From Bicyclus anynana (lineage: Eukaryota > Arthropoda > Insecta > Lepidoptera > Nymphalidae): a stretch of DNA of 64,000 bases. The translations under genes were made by a program, and so were the position numbers. The notes beneath the pieces were generated by a model, which was not told the origin of the DNA, did not search any database, and saw only the letters and a program-made list of their open reading frames with translations. Position 1 is the first letter of the stretch; the number at the start of each line of letters is the position of its first letter. The stretch lies in NCBI RefSeq assembly GCF_947172395.1, contig NC_069095.1, positions 12,337,321 to 12,401,320 on the forward strand. The letters run 5' to 3'. Positions 52,000 to 63,500 of this stretch are shown piece after piece.

Positions 52000-52365
52000 G
52001 TTTACCAGTTAAAACTAGGTACGTTGTATCAAATACTAGCGAACACCTTTACCTATGTAAACCTTCCTGTTGAATTACACCAACTATTGCTAAAGACTTC
52101 AGTAAAAGTAGAAGTAAAAAAACGTGGGAAAAGACTGATTTATACTTACTATGCTAAGATTTATAATAAACAAAACTTAAGACAGCAATTGTTGTAGGTG
52201 TATGGTTTTGTGAAAAAAGCATCCTTACGATGTACCTACGATCAAAATCTGATAAGCCAATATCTAAAATAATAGTCATCAATTTTTATTACGATATAAT
52301 ATCATTCTATATACGTCATTCTAGCTAAATTATCCGTCGGAGATTTTGATTTTTTTTATTATTTG

Positions 52366-52665
52366 ATCAACCCATAATCGGCTCACTGCTGAGCTCGAGT
52401 CTCCTCTCAGAATGAGAGGGGTTAGGCCAATAGTCCACCACGCTAACCCAATGCGGATTGGCAGACTTTACATACGCAGATTACGAAAATTCTTTGGTAT
52501 GCAGGTTTCCTCACGATGTTTTTCCTTCACCGTTAGAGACACGTGATATTTAATTTCTTAAAATGCACACAACTGAAAAGTTGGAGGTGCATGCCCCGGA
52601 CCGGATTCGAACCCACACCCTCCGGAATCGGGGGCAGAGGTCGTATCCACTGGGCTATCACGGCT
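52366..52665 (-). mobile_element. SINE-1 copy, near full length
   Basis: Minus-strand head AGCCGTGATAGCCCAGTGGA to tail TATGGGTTGATC. The 100-codon minus-strand frame at 52533-52835 uses its head and is fortuitous. Confidence 0.92.
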
Positions 52666-54090
52666 TTATCGGAGAGTTTACACATTTGTAAATGAAGCTT
52701 ACGATTACGCGTAACACATAATATACTAAGAGCTATAATTTTATTTGCACAGCGCTGACACTCGCATAGCTCTAAAGGAAAGAGCGTACAGATGCAAAAG
52801 TTCATCTGGCCGTAATCCGCGGCAGCGTCGAGCATTTAATTGACAATGAATGTGACAGAGTACGCACGGGGGCCGGGGGGCTAACGGAGCGAGTCTCCGC
52901 TAATGGGGTCAACGAAATTGAGAAAAGTGAAACGGTGGGGTCCTACCGACATCGCCGACCCTCGTCCGGACATGTCGATACGAAGAGTCCTAAACGGTGA
53001 ATAGAGAGAGTCGGTCTATCAATCGCTGGACGTTTCCCTTGCCGAAATTAGTCGTAAAACCGGAATTAATGAGGATATTTGTAGGCCCATACGTGATCTG
53101 AGGCACGAGCATTGATTTACTACGTACTAGAGAAGATATTACTTATCGCTACTTGCGGATGACTCCCGATAGTCTAATGCTGAAAAAGCCAACTAAAATT
53201 AATGTCCTTAATGCAAAGTTATGGAAAAGATAAGCGGCGGGACTATGCAAATACTCTCTTGAAATTTTCATGCGTTTTTTCAACTGCGGTGATATCGCTG
53301 CACTTGTCATTAGTTTCTTACAAGCTTACAATCTTAAGCAAAACGTAAAAGCACCATGTAGTTCTCGACGTTTACGACGGTTGGCAAGAAGAGAATATTC
53401 TATAAGCAACCTAGTACTGCTTAATTTAATAATATGGGTCGACTGAACTCGTTACGTTTTTGCGCTGCAGCACTTTATTAAGCTTACAATACTTCAATCA
53501 GCCAATCGTGTGCTAGAATTTATCGACAAATAGCGGCTGAATCGAAAATATATCTCTCTCTCTTTCAATGCGATGGGACAAGATCGACAATGTTATTTTC
53601 AAGAGATATCTCGTGGCGCGCATCTTAGTCATATTTATGTTAGGCAGGAACACCTCTAGTATGTAGAACATAGTAAGTCAATGGGCACGAGTCAATGAGG
53701 CAATCCGAGCCGATGCTACGCTCGTGAACGTCTCTGAAGAAGTATAAATAATTAATTAGCCGTGCCCCCAGGGGGACGTCACCCACATCAAACCCGTGAC
53801 ATTTTAATGGCCTTTTAAACGCAGAGCAACGCGAACGTGCCTCGTTGGATTCATGCTAAATATGAACACGGCGAAGGAGATAGGGTAATTATTTCCGCCT
53901 TATAATATTCTAAAGCACACATCTGTTACGATTTTTCTTCTGAATGTGTAATTGCCGTAGGCTCTTTAATGGGACTCCTCAGCGGCGTCATCGGGGAATT
54001 TACGCGAGCGCAGAAACATCATCGAAGTAGATAAGGATGACATGGGGCAGTACGATTCTCTAAAGACGTCTGGTGTGAGACGATGGCTTA
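52666..54090. other. repeat-free, GC-richer block
   Basis: No repeat family of this window appears over 1.4 kb, which is exceptional here. It contains GC-rich runs (52860-53000), GGGGGACGTCACCC (53771) and TAATTA words. No ORF with a recognisable domain was found. Conserved noncoding or undetected exonic sequence is possible. Confidence 0.35.
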
Positions 54091-54264
54091 TTTTTTTAAA
54101 GAATATTTGCTATATCTTTTAAATATGAGCAATATTCCTATTCCCCTCTAACTAATCGGGAAAGACTATTAGGAGTGGATACGACAATAGACCAACGGGG
54201 CGGATCGAACCACCACCCCTCGGTGATGAGTCCGACCGCTCCTACCGTTAAGCTATTGAGGTTC
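54091..54264 (-). mobile_element. SINE-3 copy
   Basis: The minus strand has CCTCAATAGCTTAACGGTAG, GGTGGTTCGATCC and TCTATTGTCGTATCCACTCC, colinear with 17092. Confidence 0.75.
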
Positions 54265-54616
54265 TTAAGTGAAAGTGTGTGGAAAACATACCTGAATATC
54301 CTGATTCATCAGGCCACATATACGAGTATATAGGTATATCACCGGTTTGAACAGCCTATTACAATTTAGAAAACATTACGAAGAATCATTCCTTGCCGTT
54401 AAAGTATATAGGAGAGGTTGTTACATATGCCCACAGTACTCCAAATGCACACTAACTTGTCTATTTCCTATTTTGGTCTTTATTATCAACCCATCAAAAT
54501 AAAAAACAAATCAATCGACGAAATGTCATCCACATACTACGATACAAATTACAAATATCCTGTGCTTACGGTGGATATCATATAGTATGTAAATGACACT
54601 TTGTTGTCCACTTCAA
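54265..54616. other. unique stretch, no gene seen
   Basis: No recognisable feature. Confidence 0.3.
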
Positions 54617-54809
54617 TCTATACTAATATTATAAAGCTGAAAAGTTTGTTTGTTTTGAACGCGCTAATCTCAGGAACTACTGATCCGATTTGAAAAATTC
54701 TTTCAGTGTTAGATAGCCCATTTATCGAGGAAGGCTATAGGCTATATATTATCCCCGTATTCCTACCTGAACGGGAACCACGCGGGTAAAACCGCGCGGC
54801 GTCAGCTAG
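54617..54809 (+). mobile_element. Heli copy, full length
   Basis: TCTATACTAATATTATAAAG to GGCGTCAGCTAG. With 9377 and 59536 it defines the main subfamily. Confidence 0.85.
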
Positions 54810-54965
54810 CAGGTTGAATAAAGTACCTAAATAGGCCGTCTGACCAAAAAAAAACTTATGACCTCTCGCATCAGTTGATAACCGACTAAAGCAGTGACAT
54901 GAACTGCGCACCCAATCACGGTCTAACAGATGTCTCCGCAAGTTGCCCGCTATTGAATTATACGG

Positions 54966-55105
54966 CAGTCGGGATGGCGTACGCCAAAGTTTAATCTCTC
55001 GAGCTTATTATTCAAATAGGCATCTCGGCCAGCGACGGCACGTATGTCGCCCTCGGCTCGGCCTACAACTTCGTTACCGTGCTTATTATCAATTCCACCT
55101 TATCT
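54966..55105 (+). repeat. local duplication, left copy
   Basis: GCCAAAGTTTAATCTCTCG, CTTATTATTCAAATAGGC, ATCTCGGCCAGCGACGGCA and TACAACTTCGTTACCGTG match 56041-56182 with small changes. No other copy in the window. Confidence 0.75.
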
Positions 55106-55165
55106 TACATTAGTGTTCAACTAATCGTTCTTCAAAATTCAAGCTATTTGTATTGACACAAATTG

Positions 55166-55372
55166 TTTTTTTTTTAAAATTCTTTACAAGTTAGTCCTTG
55201 GCTACAATCTCACCTGATGGTAAGTGATGATGCAATCAAAGATGGAAGCGGGCTAACTTGTTAGGAAGAGGATGAAAATCCACACTCCTTTCGGTTTCTA
55301 CCACGGCATCGTACTGGAACGCTAAATCGCTTGGCGGTACGTCTTTGTCGGTAGGGTGGTAACTAGCCACGA
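55166..55372 (-). mobile_element. SINE-2 copy, head missing
   Basis: A-rich tail complement to TAACTAGCCACG; the head half is absent. Confidence 0.88.
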
Positions 55373-55387
55373 ATTTACTTTCTTCTC

Positions 55388-55514
55388 AATGATAATTTTA
55401 TACTATACGGTTACGCCCCTACAAAATCAGAACATAAAGTGATCCGAATTTAGCTACACTACTAAGCGCACACATGCACAGTTTTCTCTTTAATTTCATT
55501 ATATATTTATGTAT
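55388..55514 (+). repeat. Rep-1 copy, left part of interrupted element
   Basis: Rep-1 from TATACTATACGGTTACGCCC to TATATATTTATGTAT, where the RTE piece begins. Confidence 0.7.
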
Positions 55515-55705
55515 GCAGTAAAGAGCTGGAATGGCGACCCCGCACTAGTAAGCGCAGTGTTGGCCGACCCCCCACCAGGTGGACTGACGACATCAAGCGA
55601 GTTGCAGGGATCCGCTGGATGCAGGTGGCTCAGTATCGTGATGTTTGGAAGTCCCTACAAAAGGCCTATGTCCTGCAGTGGATATCGGCTGATATGATGA
55701 TGATG
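55515..55705 (+). mobile_element. RTE 3' end inserted in Rep-1
   Basis: AGCTGGAATGGCGACCCCGC through TGGACTGACGACATCAAGCG and TATGTCCTGCAGTGG to a GATGATGATG tail. The last 50 or so codons of the ORF remain. Confidence 0.85.
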
Positions 55706-55950
55706 ACTGAGCGCACACATGCATGGTTTTCTCTTTAATTCCGTTATATATTTATGTATATATATTTTTACACTTCCTGAACACACAACTCGACATAGTA
55801 GACAATATTTAGGTACCTAGTATTTGTTTAAATAACGTTCGTTGTTTAATAAGCAGCTGAATGAAATTCAGTCAATTTTCCACATTTGTCCGCCTCAATT
55901 TTGATGCCCTAGTGCCCCATTTCTAGTATAAAATGTCATTGTTTCTTCTA
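55706..55950 (+). repeat. Rep-1 copy, right part of interrupted element
   Basis: The first 54 bases (55706-55759) repeat 55461-55514 with about five differences. The element then continues through CTCGACATAGTAGACAATAT to TTTGATGCCCTAGTGCC. Confidence 0.7.
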
Positions 55951-56040
55951 CTAATATTATATAGGCAGCAATTGGGAAGACACCGTTTCCTAAGAAATTA
56001 AAATTTTAAAAAAATATTTCTTATTCTTATTAAATTATAG

Positions 56041-56182
56041 AGTAGCTGGAACGTCCTTTGCCAAAGTTTAATCTTTCGGAATTATTATTCAAATAGGCTA
56101 TATCTCGGCCAGCTACGGCATATGTCGCCCACGGCGTGAGCTACAACTTCGTTACCGTGTTTATTATCAATTACACCTTATC
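56041..56182 (+). repeat. local duplication, right copy
   Basis: Second copy of 54966-55105: GCCAAAGTTTAATCTTTCGG, ATCTCGGCCAGCTACGGCA and TACAACTTCGTTACCGTGT. Confidence 0.75.
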
Positions 56183-56362
56183 GTGCATCATTTGTACACA
56201 CTGAAACACGTTTCCATATCTAATCGTGGGCTATCATTCTATCACTTTCACGTAAACGACATTCGATTAATTAGTTCTTAGTTCTTCCCGCTAGTACTAA
56301 GTTATTAGTACTAATAATACCATCCAAACGACACCTTAATGACTCTGCTGAAAACAACGCCC

Positions 56363-56654
56363 CGACGGCCTCCGTGGCGCAGTGGTATGCGCGGTGGATT
56401 TACAAGACGGAGGTCCTGGGTCCCCGATCCCCGGCTGGCCAGATTGAGATTTCTTAATTTGTCCAGGTCTGGCTGGTGGGAGGCTTCGGCCGTGGCTAGT
56501 TACCACCCTACCGGCAAAGACGTACCGCCAAGCGATTTAGCGTTCCGGTACGATGCCGTGTAGAAACCGAAAGGGGTGTGGATTTTCATCCTCCTCCTAA
56601 CAAGTTAGCCCGCTTCCATCTTAGACTGCATCATCACTTACCATCAGGTGAGAT
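56363..56654 (+). mobile_element. SINE-2 copy, 3' truncated
   Basis: Head to CATCAGGTGAGAT; the last 30 bases and poly-A are missing. A small insertion sits in the B box (GGGTCCCCGATCCCC). Confidence 0.92.
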
Positions 56655-58767
56655 GGACTCTTTAAGGATCACATCACTTTACGTGTATCTTAAATTAACT
56701 TTCTTTCTTTCTTTCTAATCAAACGAAGGCAATTGACTGGTTAAATAAAATCTTGAGAAGTCGCTTCTTGTCACACGAATTAACAAAACACTATAATTAT
56801 TCTTCTCTTAGTTTACTTCGACGAATTAAAAAGAATTCTTGTAACCAAATGATACAACACAGTTCAAGAAGGGTTTATCAAACCAACCCCTTCAAAAAAT
56901 CAACCCTAACTTTTCCGTGTGCGACCCCAACGAGCGTTAATTGAGCAAAAATCGAAAACGTCAAAGCTCGGCGTAGACTTTATGCAAATTCGCCAAAATT
57001 GACTTTGGTGGCAAAAGAGTTAATTTTTTTTCTACCGCTTTCGAAGCGATTGTTTGAACAGGGTAATTAGGAGAGTCACGTGGCGTCGAAGGCGAAACTT
57101 TGGAGAGACGACCAACTTGACTCATACCTCCGCACCCAATCTGCTACCCTGGTACATTGGTAGGTATTCACTTAAAAGCTGAATACTTTACTGCTAAATG
57201 AATGCTGTTTGTTACGCAGAATCCTTTTAAACTCCTTGGTTATTGTGTGACATTAACTTAACCAATTTCATTTTAACGAAATTTACTTTACATTTTAATA
57301 CATCTTCTAGTAGAGAGGTAGTTTCTACTCGTAAAATAAGGTTCCACACTCGCATGTCAATTTTGAAACTGAAATAAACGATTTTTTTTTATTTTACACA
57401 TTAATTTACATATTTTAAAGCAAATTAATAAAGTCAGTTATGTCGTCGATTGTGTCTCGTTGACAAGTTCTAAGAAAACTAACGAAAAGCAATGTTTTTT
57501 GCTAAAAGAAGAAAAGCAATTAACTAAGTAGATTTAACCTTGCAAGATTCAAATGGGATCGTTAACCCATTAAGGCACTTTTGCGCAAAACAAACACCGT
57601 TTTATCGTTCGCAGATTTGCGCTTAATTTTGCACAATGATGATGAAAGATAGTTGTCGAGTGTGGAGTACGACACAAACTGGTGGATATGGCGGTACCGT
57701 TAGAATGAACTGCGCGACCCGCCCTGGACTAACTGCCTGTACTTGCCGGTAGGGCGACCATAATACAGTAAAAGAGTGGAAAAGTATTGAATAAAATTAC
57801 CGAAAAATTATTCCAAATCTACTAAATTTTCGCTACTCTAGTCGATCTTGAATCTACGAGCAAAAGTTATGATACAGCAAAAAAATGTGGAAACATAAAA
57901 GTAGGTACAATATTTGTTTAATCAATAAATCAAGCAAGACGACATATGGCGCGACAGCGATTATAGCATATTATTATCAATTTCAATTTGAAACTGAGAT
58001 TTTTTGAAAAAAAAAGCATGTATAACTTTTTTAGTTGAGCTGAAAACTTGCACACGACCAAATTAAGTAATCGCATTGAACCAACTGAGAATAAAGCTAT
58101 TCACGTAATCTATAAAACTACAATACATCTCGAAGTCTAAAATAAATTAAATAAAAATATTATATTCCTAATTTTATTAATAACATCCAAACAAAGGGCA
58201 TTATTTATAAAATGTAAATCGTTACGAGTAAGCTCTTTAAGCTGGATAATTCCCGTTTCAAGATTAACAAAAACATTGAAATAATACCTTCGTCCATTCG
58301 GTTTCCATTTCCCCCGTTGCTTAAGAAATAAGCCGCTAATTACCACCTCAGTCTCGAGAGTCTATCGTGCCGGCTTAATTACCTTGGACGCATTAAAAAA
58401 ATCACCATCAAAGCCCTCAGACGGCTCTGATTAAGGAACATTGTCCGGGGAGCGGAGTGATCCGTAAGCCTCCTTCGATAGCAACGCGGAATCCTATAAT
58501 TCCTATTTTTACCATAATAGCAACTCTATTTAAAGAGCGATAGGGCCGTTTAATGGGGTATTACAACCCTTTTTTTGAAAAGTATCTCAATTTCAACGTG
58601 ATGTTATATTAGCAAGTACCTAAACTTTGTAGAAGGTTACAACAATGTTGAGGTACTAGCTAATGCATTTTGTTCACGAAGTTGGAACATACTCGTATAT
58701 AACACATATTAAAAAAACGTTTGTACTTAAATTGTAAAATTCGATTCATAGTTCATTTATCCTAGTC
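56655..58767. other. mostly unique stretch, no gene seen
   Basis: GC-richer islands at 56960-57140 and 58330-58560 carry TAATTA words and no repeat. 57550-57570 has TTAACCCATTAAGGCAC, a possible piggyBac-like end without a visible partner. Confidence 0.3.
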
Positions 58768-58950
58768 CTAATATTATTAATTCGAATCTGACTTTGTTTG
58801 CTTATTATGCAATCACGTCTAAACCAGTGAACGGATTTTGAAAATTCTTTCACCAAGCTACATTATCAGCGAGTAACATAGGCTCTCCATATATTCCCAC
58901 AGGGGTGGGAACTACAACGGTAAAGTTCTTTGGTATAAAATCCAAATATA
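58768..58950 (+). mobile_element. Heli fragment, divergent subfamily
   Basis: CCTAATATTATTAATTCG start, GAACGGATTTTGAAAATTCT and TATTCCCACAGGGGTGGGAA. The next copy, 58959, is inverted. Confidence 0.5.
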
Positions 58951-58958
58951 TTCATTAC

Positions 58959-59150
58959 CAGCTGACGCCGTGCTGTTTCACCCGCGTGGTTCCTGTTCCC
59001 GTAGGAATATGGGGATAAAATATAGCTTGTAGCCTTCCTCGATAAATGAGCTATCTAACTCTCAAAGAATGTTTTAAATCGGACCAGTAGTTTCTGAGAT
59101 TAGTGCGTTCAAGCAAACAAACTTTTCAGCTTTATAATATTAGTATAGAT
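58959..59150 (-). mobile_element. Heli copy, full length
   Basis: Minus strand ATCTATACTAATATTATAAA to GGCGTCAGCTGG. Confidence 0.82.
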
Positions 59151-59535
59151 ATTTTTTCAACACCAACTTAAACGTTTCACTACGATCTCTCTTGTTAATA
59201 AGTGCTTAGGTAAGTTAGGAATGTCCAAAAAGATACGAAACACATATTCACCCTACCCGTGAGTTGTAAGGAACATGTTTGTCGCTAAGTATTGTTGTAG
59301 TGTAACTTTACTGTTCGCTATAAACTTTTTACCGTCACTCTGTTGCCAGTAAATGGTACACGTCTCATAGCCAGACACTAAAACTGTGCCTGCCTCATGA
59401 ACTGAGTGTTATTGGACTTCTATACACTACTATATTTACTACTGACCTATTAATAACTGTAAAATACGCGACATTTTGAAAAAACTAAATATTTCAGATT
59501 TTTATGGGGTTTTCGTAATTTATGTATATTTTTCA
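59151..59535. other. unique stretch, no gene seen
   Basis: No recognisable feature between the two inverted Heli copies. Confidence 0.3.
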
Positions 59536-59729
59536 CTAGCTGACACCGCGCGGTTTTACCCGCGTGGTTCCTGTTCCCGTAGGAATACAGGGATAATATA
59601 TAGCCTATAGCCTTCCTCGATAAATGTGCTATCTAACACTAAAACACTTTTTTTAAATCGGACCAGTATTTCCTGAGATTAGCGCGTTCAATGAAACAAA
59701 CTCTTCAGCTTTATAATATTAGTATAGAT
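59536..59729 (-). mobile_element. Heli copy, full length
   Basis: Minus strand ATCTATACTAATATTATAAA to CGCGGTGTCAGCTAG. Confidence 0.85.
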
Positions 59730-59929
59730 TTTTAGAATATAATTGAAAATGGTTAGTTTTTTTTAATAATTGATAGAAATTAATACGTAATAGTACATTA
59801 TGATATACGTACGGTAAGTTGAAAATTACAGCCGAAGCGATATTGCAAGCTCGAGCCGTAGGCGAGAGCTTTAATAAGGAAGCAGAGGCTATAATTATCA
59901 AAGCGCACGTATGTCATACGACGTTTTAT

Positions 59930-60020
59930 AACACGACAATAGACCAATGGGGCGGGGATCGAACCACCGTCCCCTCGGTGATGAGTCCGACTGCTCACAC
60001 CGTTGAGCGATTGAGGCTCT
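59930..60020 (-). mobile_element. SINE-3 head fragment
   Basis: The minus strand GAGCCTCAATCGCTCAACGG, GTGGTTCGATCCCCGCC and CATTGGTCTATTGTCGTGTT. Confidence 0.7.
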
Positions 60021-60245
60021 GAGTTAATAAAATAAAACTAATAGTACTATTCAAAATCCATACTTAAGATTCAAACAGGCGTGGTGGAATCCCCTCTACA
60101 ATTTCACTTGTAATTTGTATCAGACATCGTTTGGCACGCCTTTTTCAAGTACTTCTAACAATAAAGACTTGAATAAATAAAGATGAATAGTCAGAAGTAA
60201 ATCAATAAGTATCAATGCATTACTGTGTCATTATGGTGCATTTGT

Positions 60246-60400
60246 TAACTTATCTGGCTTAGGATCACATGGTCATGGATTCAAATCTTAGATTGATTTA
60301 GAAAAATTAAGCTTTTCTTAAAACAAAGTCTAAAGCCCAAAGTTGGGAAGTTGAAAGTGTTATACCTATAGGGAGATAGGGGTATTATCAACATTATAAC
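60246..60400 (+). mobile_element. SINE-4-like copy
   Basis: Degenerate B box GGATTCAAATCTTAG, AAAAATTAAGCTTTTC and AAAGTTGGGAAGTTGAAAGT. Confidence 0.45.
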
Positions 60401-60413
60401 CCTATGCTGTAAA

Positions 60414-60614
60414 GTGTGGGGGTGGACTTTCCTTGGGATCCCAATGTCCATCGGCTCTATGAATTGCGCCTCGTCTATTGCCCCTTCAGCATCGCTACAT
60501 CTATTGTGGATGACTTTAGTTGTTCTGCGGATCGTGTCATTACTGATTCGATCACGCAGAAACATTCCGAGCACTCGCTCCATCGCCCGCTAAGTGACTC
60601 AGTCTGAAGCCAAC
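60414..60614 (-). pseudogene. RTE relic, inverted half of a head-to-head pair
   Basis: The minus strand starts at the same ORF position as 60616 (ATAAG.TGGCTTCAGACTGA then GGGCGATGGAGCGAGTGCTC), reads FLRDRISNDTIRRTTKVI, and runs to a CCGATGGACATTGGGATCCC block where it ends. It is more diverged than the plus half. Confidence 0.75.
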
Positions 60615-60615
60615 T

Positions 60616-60993
60616 TATAGAAGGCTCAGAGTCACACAGCAGGCGATGGAACGAGCTATGCTCGGAGTATCTTTGTGTGAACGAATCAGAAATGAGGAGA
60701 TCCGCAGAAGAACCAAAATCACCGACATAGCTCATCGTGTCGCAAAGCTGAAGTGGCAATGGGTGGGGCACATAGTTCGAAGAGCCGATGGCCGTTGGGG
60801 TCCCAAGGTGCTGGAATGGCGGCCTTGCACCAGTAAGCGCTGCGTTGGGCGTCCCCCACCTGGTGGACTGACGACATCAAGCGAGTCGCAGGTATTCGCT
60901 GGATGCAGGCGGCTCGGGATCGTAATGTTTGGAAGTCCCTACAAAAAGCCTATATCCTGCAGTGGACTGAAATGATGATGATGATGATGAGTT
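60616..60993 (+). pseudogene. RTE 3' end relic, plus half of a head-to-head pair
   Basis: AGAAGGCTCAGAGTCACACA onward encodes MERAMLGVSLCERIRNEEIR and KLKWQWVGHIVRRADGRWG, then a frameshift after GRPPPGGL and a GATGATGATGATG tail. The first 109 codons are open. Confidence 0.85.
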
Positions 60994-61640
60994 TCGTTAA
61001 TGGTATCAAGAAGAATGGGATATTTTAGTTTTATAAAAAACCACCAAGCTCTAGCCATCACACCACAAATCGAAGTAAACTTTAACTACATACGAGTAAA
61101 GTTGCAGACATTTACTATAAGCTGTTATAATTTTATTCGTCTCGGTAGTGTAGGTGACAATTTGTCATGTATAAACCATAATGTATGTTTTATCGCTTAC
61201 CCTCCGTTTGTGCGATTATAGACTCTAATCTTTGAATCGTAAAGTCGATAATCCCGCAAGACAAAGTAGGGTAAATATATAAAGCGTGGTATTGTCGTGT
61301 TTGTGGCATAATGGACAAATAATGCGCACGTCGCCCATTATAATGTTATTTGGCAGCGAACAATAATTGTTGAGGTGGAATTGTTTTCGGGCCTAAGCGA
61401 GTTGCCAGGTGACTTTTTATAGCACTAGTTGACGAGGCCTATGATATTAATCGCCACTTAATTTCAGTTAAGGTCACTCAAGTATTCAATAAATTAAAAA
61501 AATACACAATGAACAATTAACCAGCCAGCGACGAAACCTAGACCCATAAAAAATCCCTCGGGTCTCAACATGTAAGTTTCATATCGATTGTCTTTCTCCA
61601 AACGGCTTACGCTACGTAAACTATTATGGATATGACATCC
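60994..61640. other. unique stretch, no gene seen
   Basis: 61235-61460 is GC-richer and repeat-free. The 73-codon frame at 61000-61221 has no domain. Confidence 0.3.
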
Positions 61641-61765
61641 GAGATGGGTTGATCACGTGAACTATAGATAACGACTGCTATTCGCGTATTTTTTTTTATT
61701 TTCCAAAGCGTAAGCATTTGTAGAAAGAGATCGATATGTAACATGGCTGGCCCTGAACATCCTCA
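61640..61765 (+). repeat. Rep-4 diverged copy
   Basis: GATCACGTGAACTATAGATA, TCCAAAGCGTAAGCATTTGT and AGAAAGAGATCGATATGTAA. Confidence 0.45.
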
Positions 61766-62318
61766 AGAAATATAGACTTTATCATCCAATGGTAATAGTT
61801 TTTTTTTGTTGCGTTTCGTCTTCGGCCATTTTAGATCTTCACGCATGTGCTTTCTGTTAGCATATGCGCGACTTCAAAGGTACCCAAATTACTTCTAGTG
61901 TGCCTATAAAGAGAGATGATTGAGAAATCAAGCGAATTTGAAAAGCTCCCTCGATTTCTCAAGGATTCTTATAATGGGACCATCTTCAACAAATATTTTT
62001 TTTAATTCACAACAATAAACATTAATATCTGTGAACATACAACAATACATACAACCTAACATATAGATTTCAATAACATTAGGGCTGCAGACTAAATCAC
62101 GTCACAAATTCCTGTACGTTGCAACTTTGAACATTGTGAACACAAAATTGGCAGAGCGCATTCCGCCTCGGCTCGAGCCCGTCCAATTATTTAAAGAATG
62201 ATTCGCTATCACCAATTGGCACGGCGCGAGGAAATAGTGATATAATACTTTGGTGTTGCGCCGAAAATGCCATTCCAACTTTCTGTATTGATGTACGAGT
62301 GGATATGGCTTGTGTTTA
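61766..62318. other. unique stretch, no gene seen
   Basis: 62130-62260 is GC-richer (GCCTCGGCTCGAGCCCG). No repeat was recognised. Confidence 0.3.
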
Positions 62319-62364
62319 ACCCGAAGTTAAATCTATTTTATTACAAGCATCTATTTGGCTTGCC

Positions 62365-62526
62365 AATGGAACGAGCTATGCTCTGATTATCTCGTGATCG
62401 AATCAGATTCAGAAGAACCAAAGTCAACGACATAGATCAATGAGTCGCAAACCTGAATTGGCAATGGGTGGGACACAGAATTCGAAGAGCTGAAGGATGT
62501 TGGGGTCCCAAGGAACTGGAATAGCC
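62365..62526 (+). mobile_element. RTE relic, degenerate
   Basis: AATGGAACGAGCTATGCTC, GAAGAACCAAAGTCAACGAC and GTTGGGGTCCCAAGGAACTG, heavily mutated. Confidence 0.7.
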
Positions 62527-62640
62527 ATAAAATGTCATTCCTTTCTGTATTCATGTAGATATTACTTGTTTTTAAAATAAAATAGATTTAACTTCGAATG
62601 TATTTTATTTATTACAAGCATCTATTTGGCTTACCAATCG

Positions 62641-62936
62641 AATGAGCTATATGGTCGTAGTATCTCTGAGTGATCGAATCAGAAATGAGGTGCTCTGTTG
62701 AACCAAAATCACTGACATAGATCAATTAGAAACAAAGGATCCCAAGGTCCCAGAATGAATGCGCACTAGAAAGTGCAGTGTTGGGCGACCTTTCACCTTG
62801 GGACGTGAATTGATGACATCAAGCGAGTTGCTGGGGGTCGCTTGATGCAGGAGGCTGATGATCGTGGTGTTAGAAAGTAAAGTTCCTAAAAAGGTTGTCC
62901 TACAGTTGATGTCCATTATCTGATATGATGATGAAT
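62641..62936 (+). mobile_element. RTE relic, degenerate, with tail
   Basis: GAGTGATCGAATCAGAAATG, GAAAGTGCAGTGTTGGGCGA and GATGACATCAAGCGAGTTGC, to the TGATATGATGATGA tail. Confidence 0.75.
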
Positions 62937-63263
62937 TTAATAACATGATGATACTAAAACTAAGATGGAAACATATTTTTGTCTCTGGCTTTTCTGTTTT
63001 TTTTTCAATAGCATAAAAAATATTATGAAAATATAGTATGTTGTATTAAATACAATCAGATCACTACCAAATATTATTTTCTATTTGTATCAATACAATC
63101 AAGACTTCGCCGTCCCTTGAGGCGTGAAGGTTTTTAATTAAGTAATGTTGCTACAATACGAGGAAAAACATAACCTTACAGTTTGTTTTTCATTTATAAA
63201 TGTTCTTATAAACAATACAGAATAAACAAACTGATACAAGGATAGATTTTTCTTTTAAGATAA

Positions 63264-63464
63264 TTTGACTCAGACAAATTATTGTATAGGACCTGCCTCG
63301 CTAAACGTTACTTTTCTGTCAAAGTATATGATCAACGATCTAATGCGATTATAAAAACTGTCTCTATAGAATCGATGTTAAATAGTTGTAATCGTGTTCG
63401 TCGGTTAAAGAGCTCCGTAAAAATACCTTTTTGTGTAATTAAATTGTGTAAAAGTTTAGTATAA
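63264..63464 (+). other. possible coding relic, upstream of two
   Basis: A plus frame open for 66 codons (FDSDKLLYRTCLAKRYFSV, then ESMLNSCNRVRRLKSSVKI) ends in TAA. It shares its frame with 63501-63689, two stops away. The family is not recognised; AT-rich DNA yields such frames by chance. Confidence 0.2.
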
Positions 63465-63500
63465 GATATATACAAAATCTAAGCTCGTTTTCCTCAGAAA

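Noticed and set aside
52533..52835. 100-codon minus-strand frame as a gene
   Set aside because: Over 100 bases of it are SINE-1 head and body.
57553..57620. second piggyBac-like element starting TTAACCCATTAAGG
   Set aside because: No inverted partner end with TTAA was found within several hundred bases.
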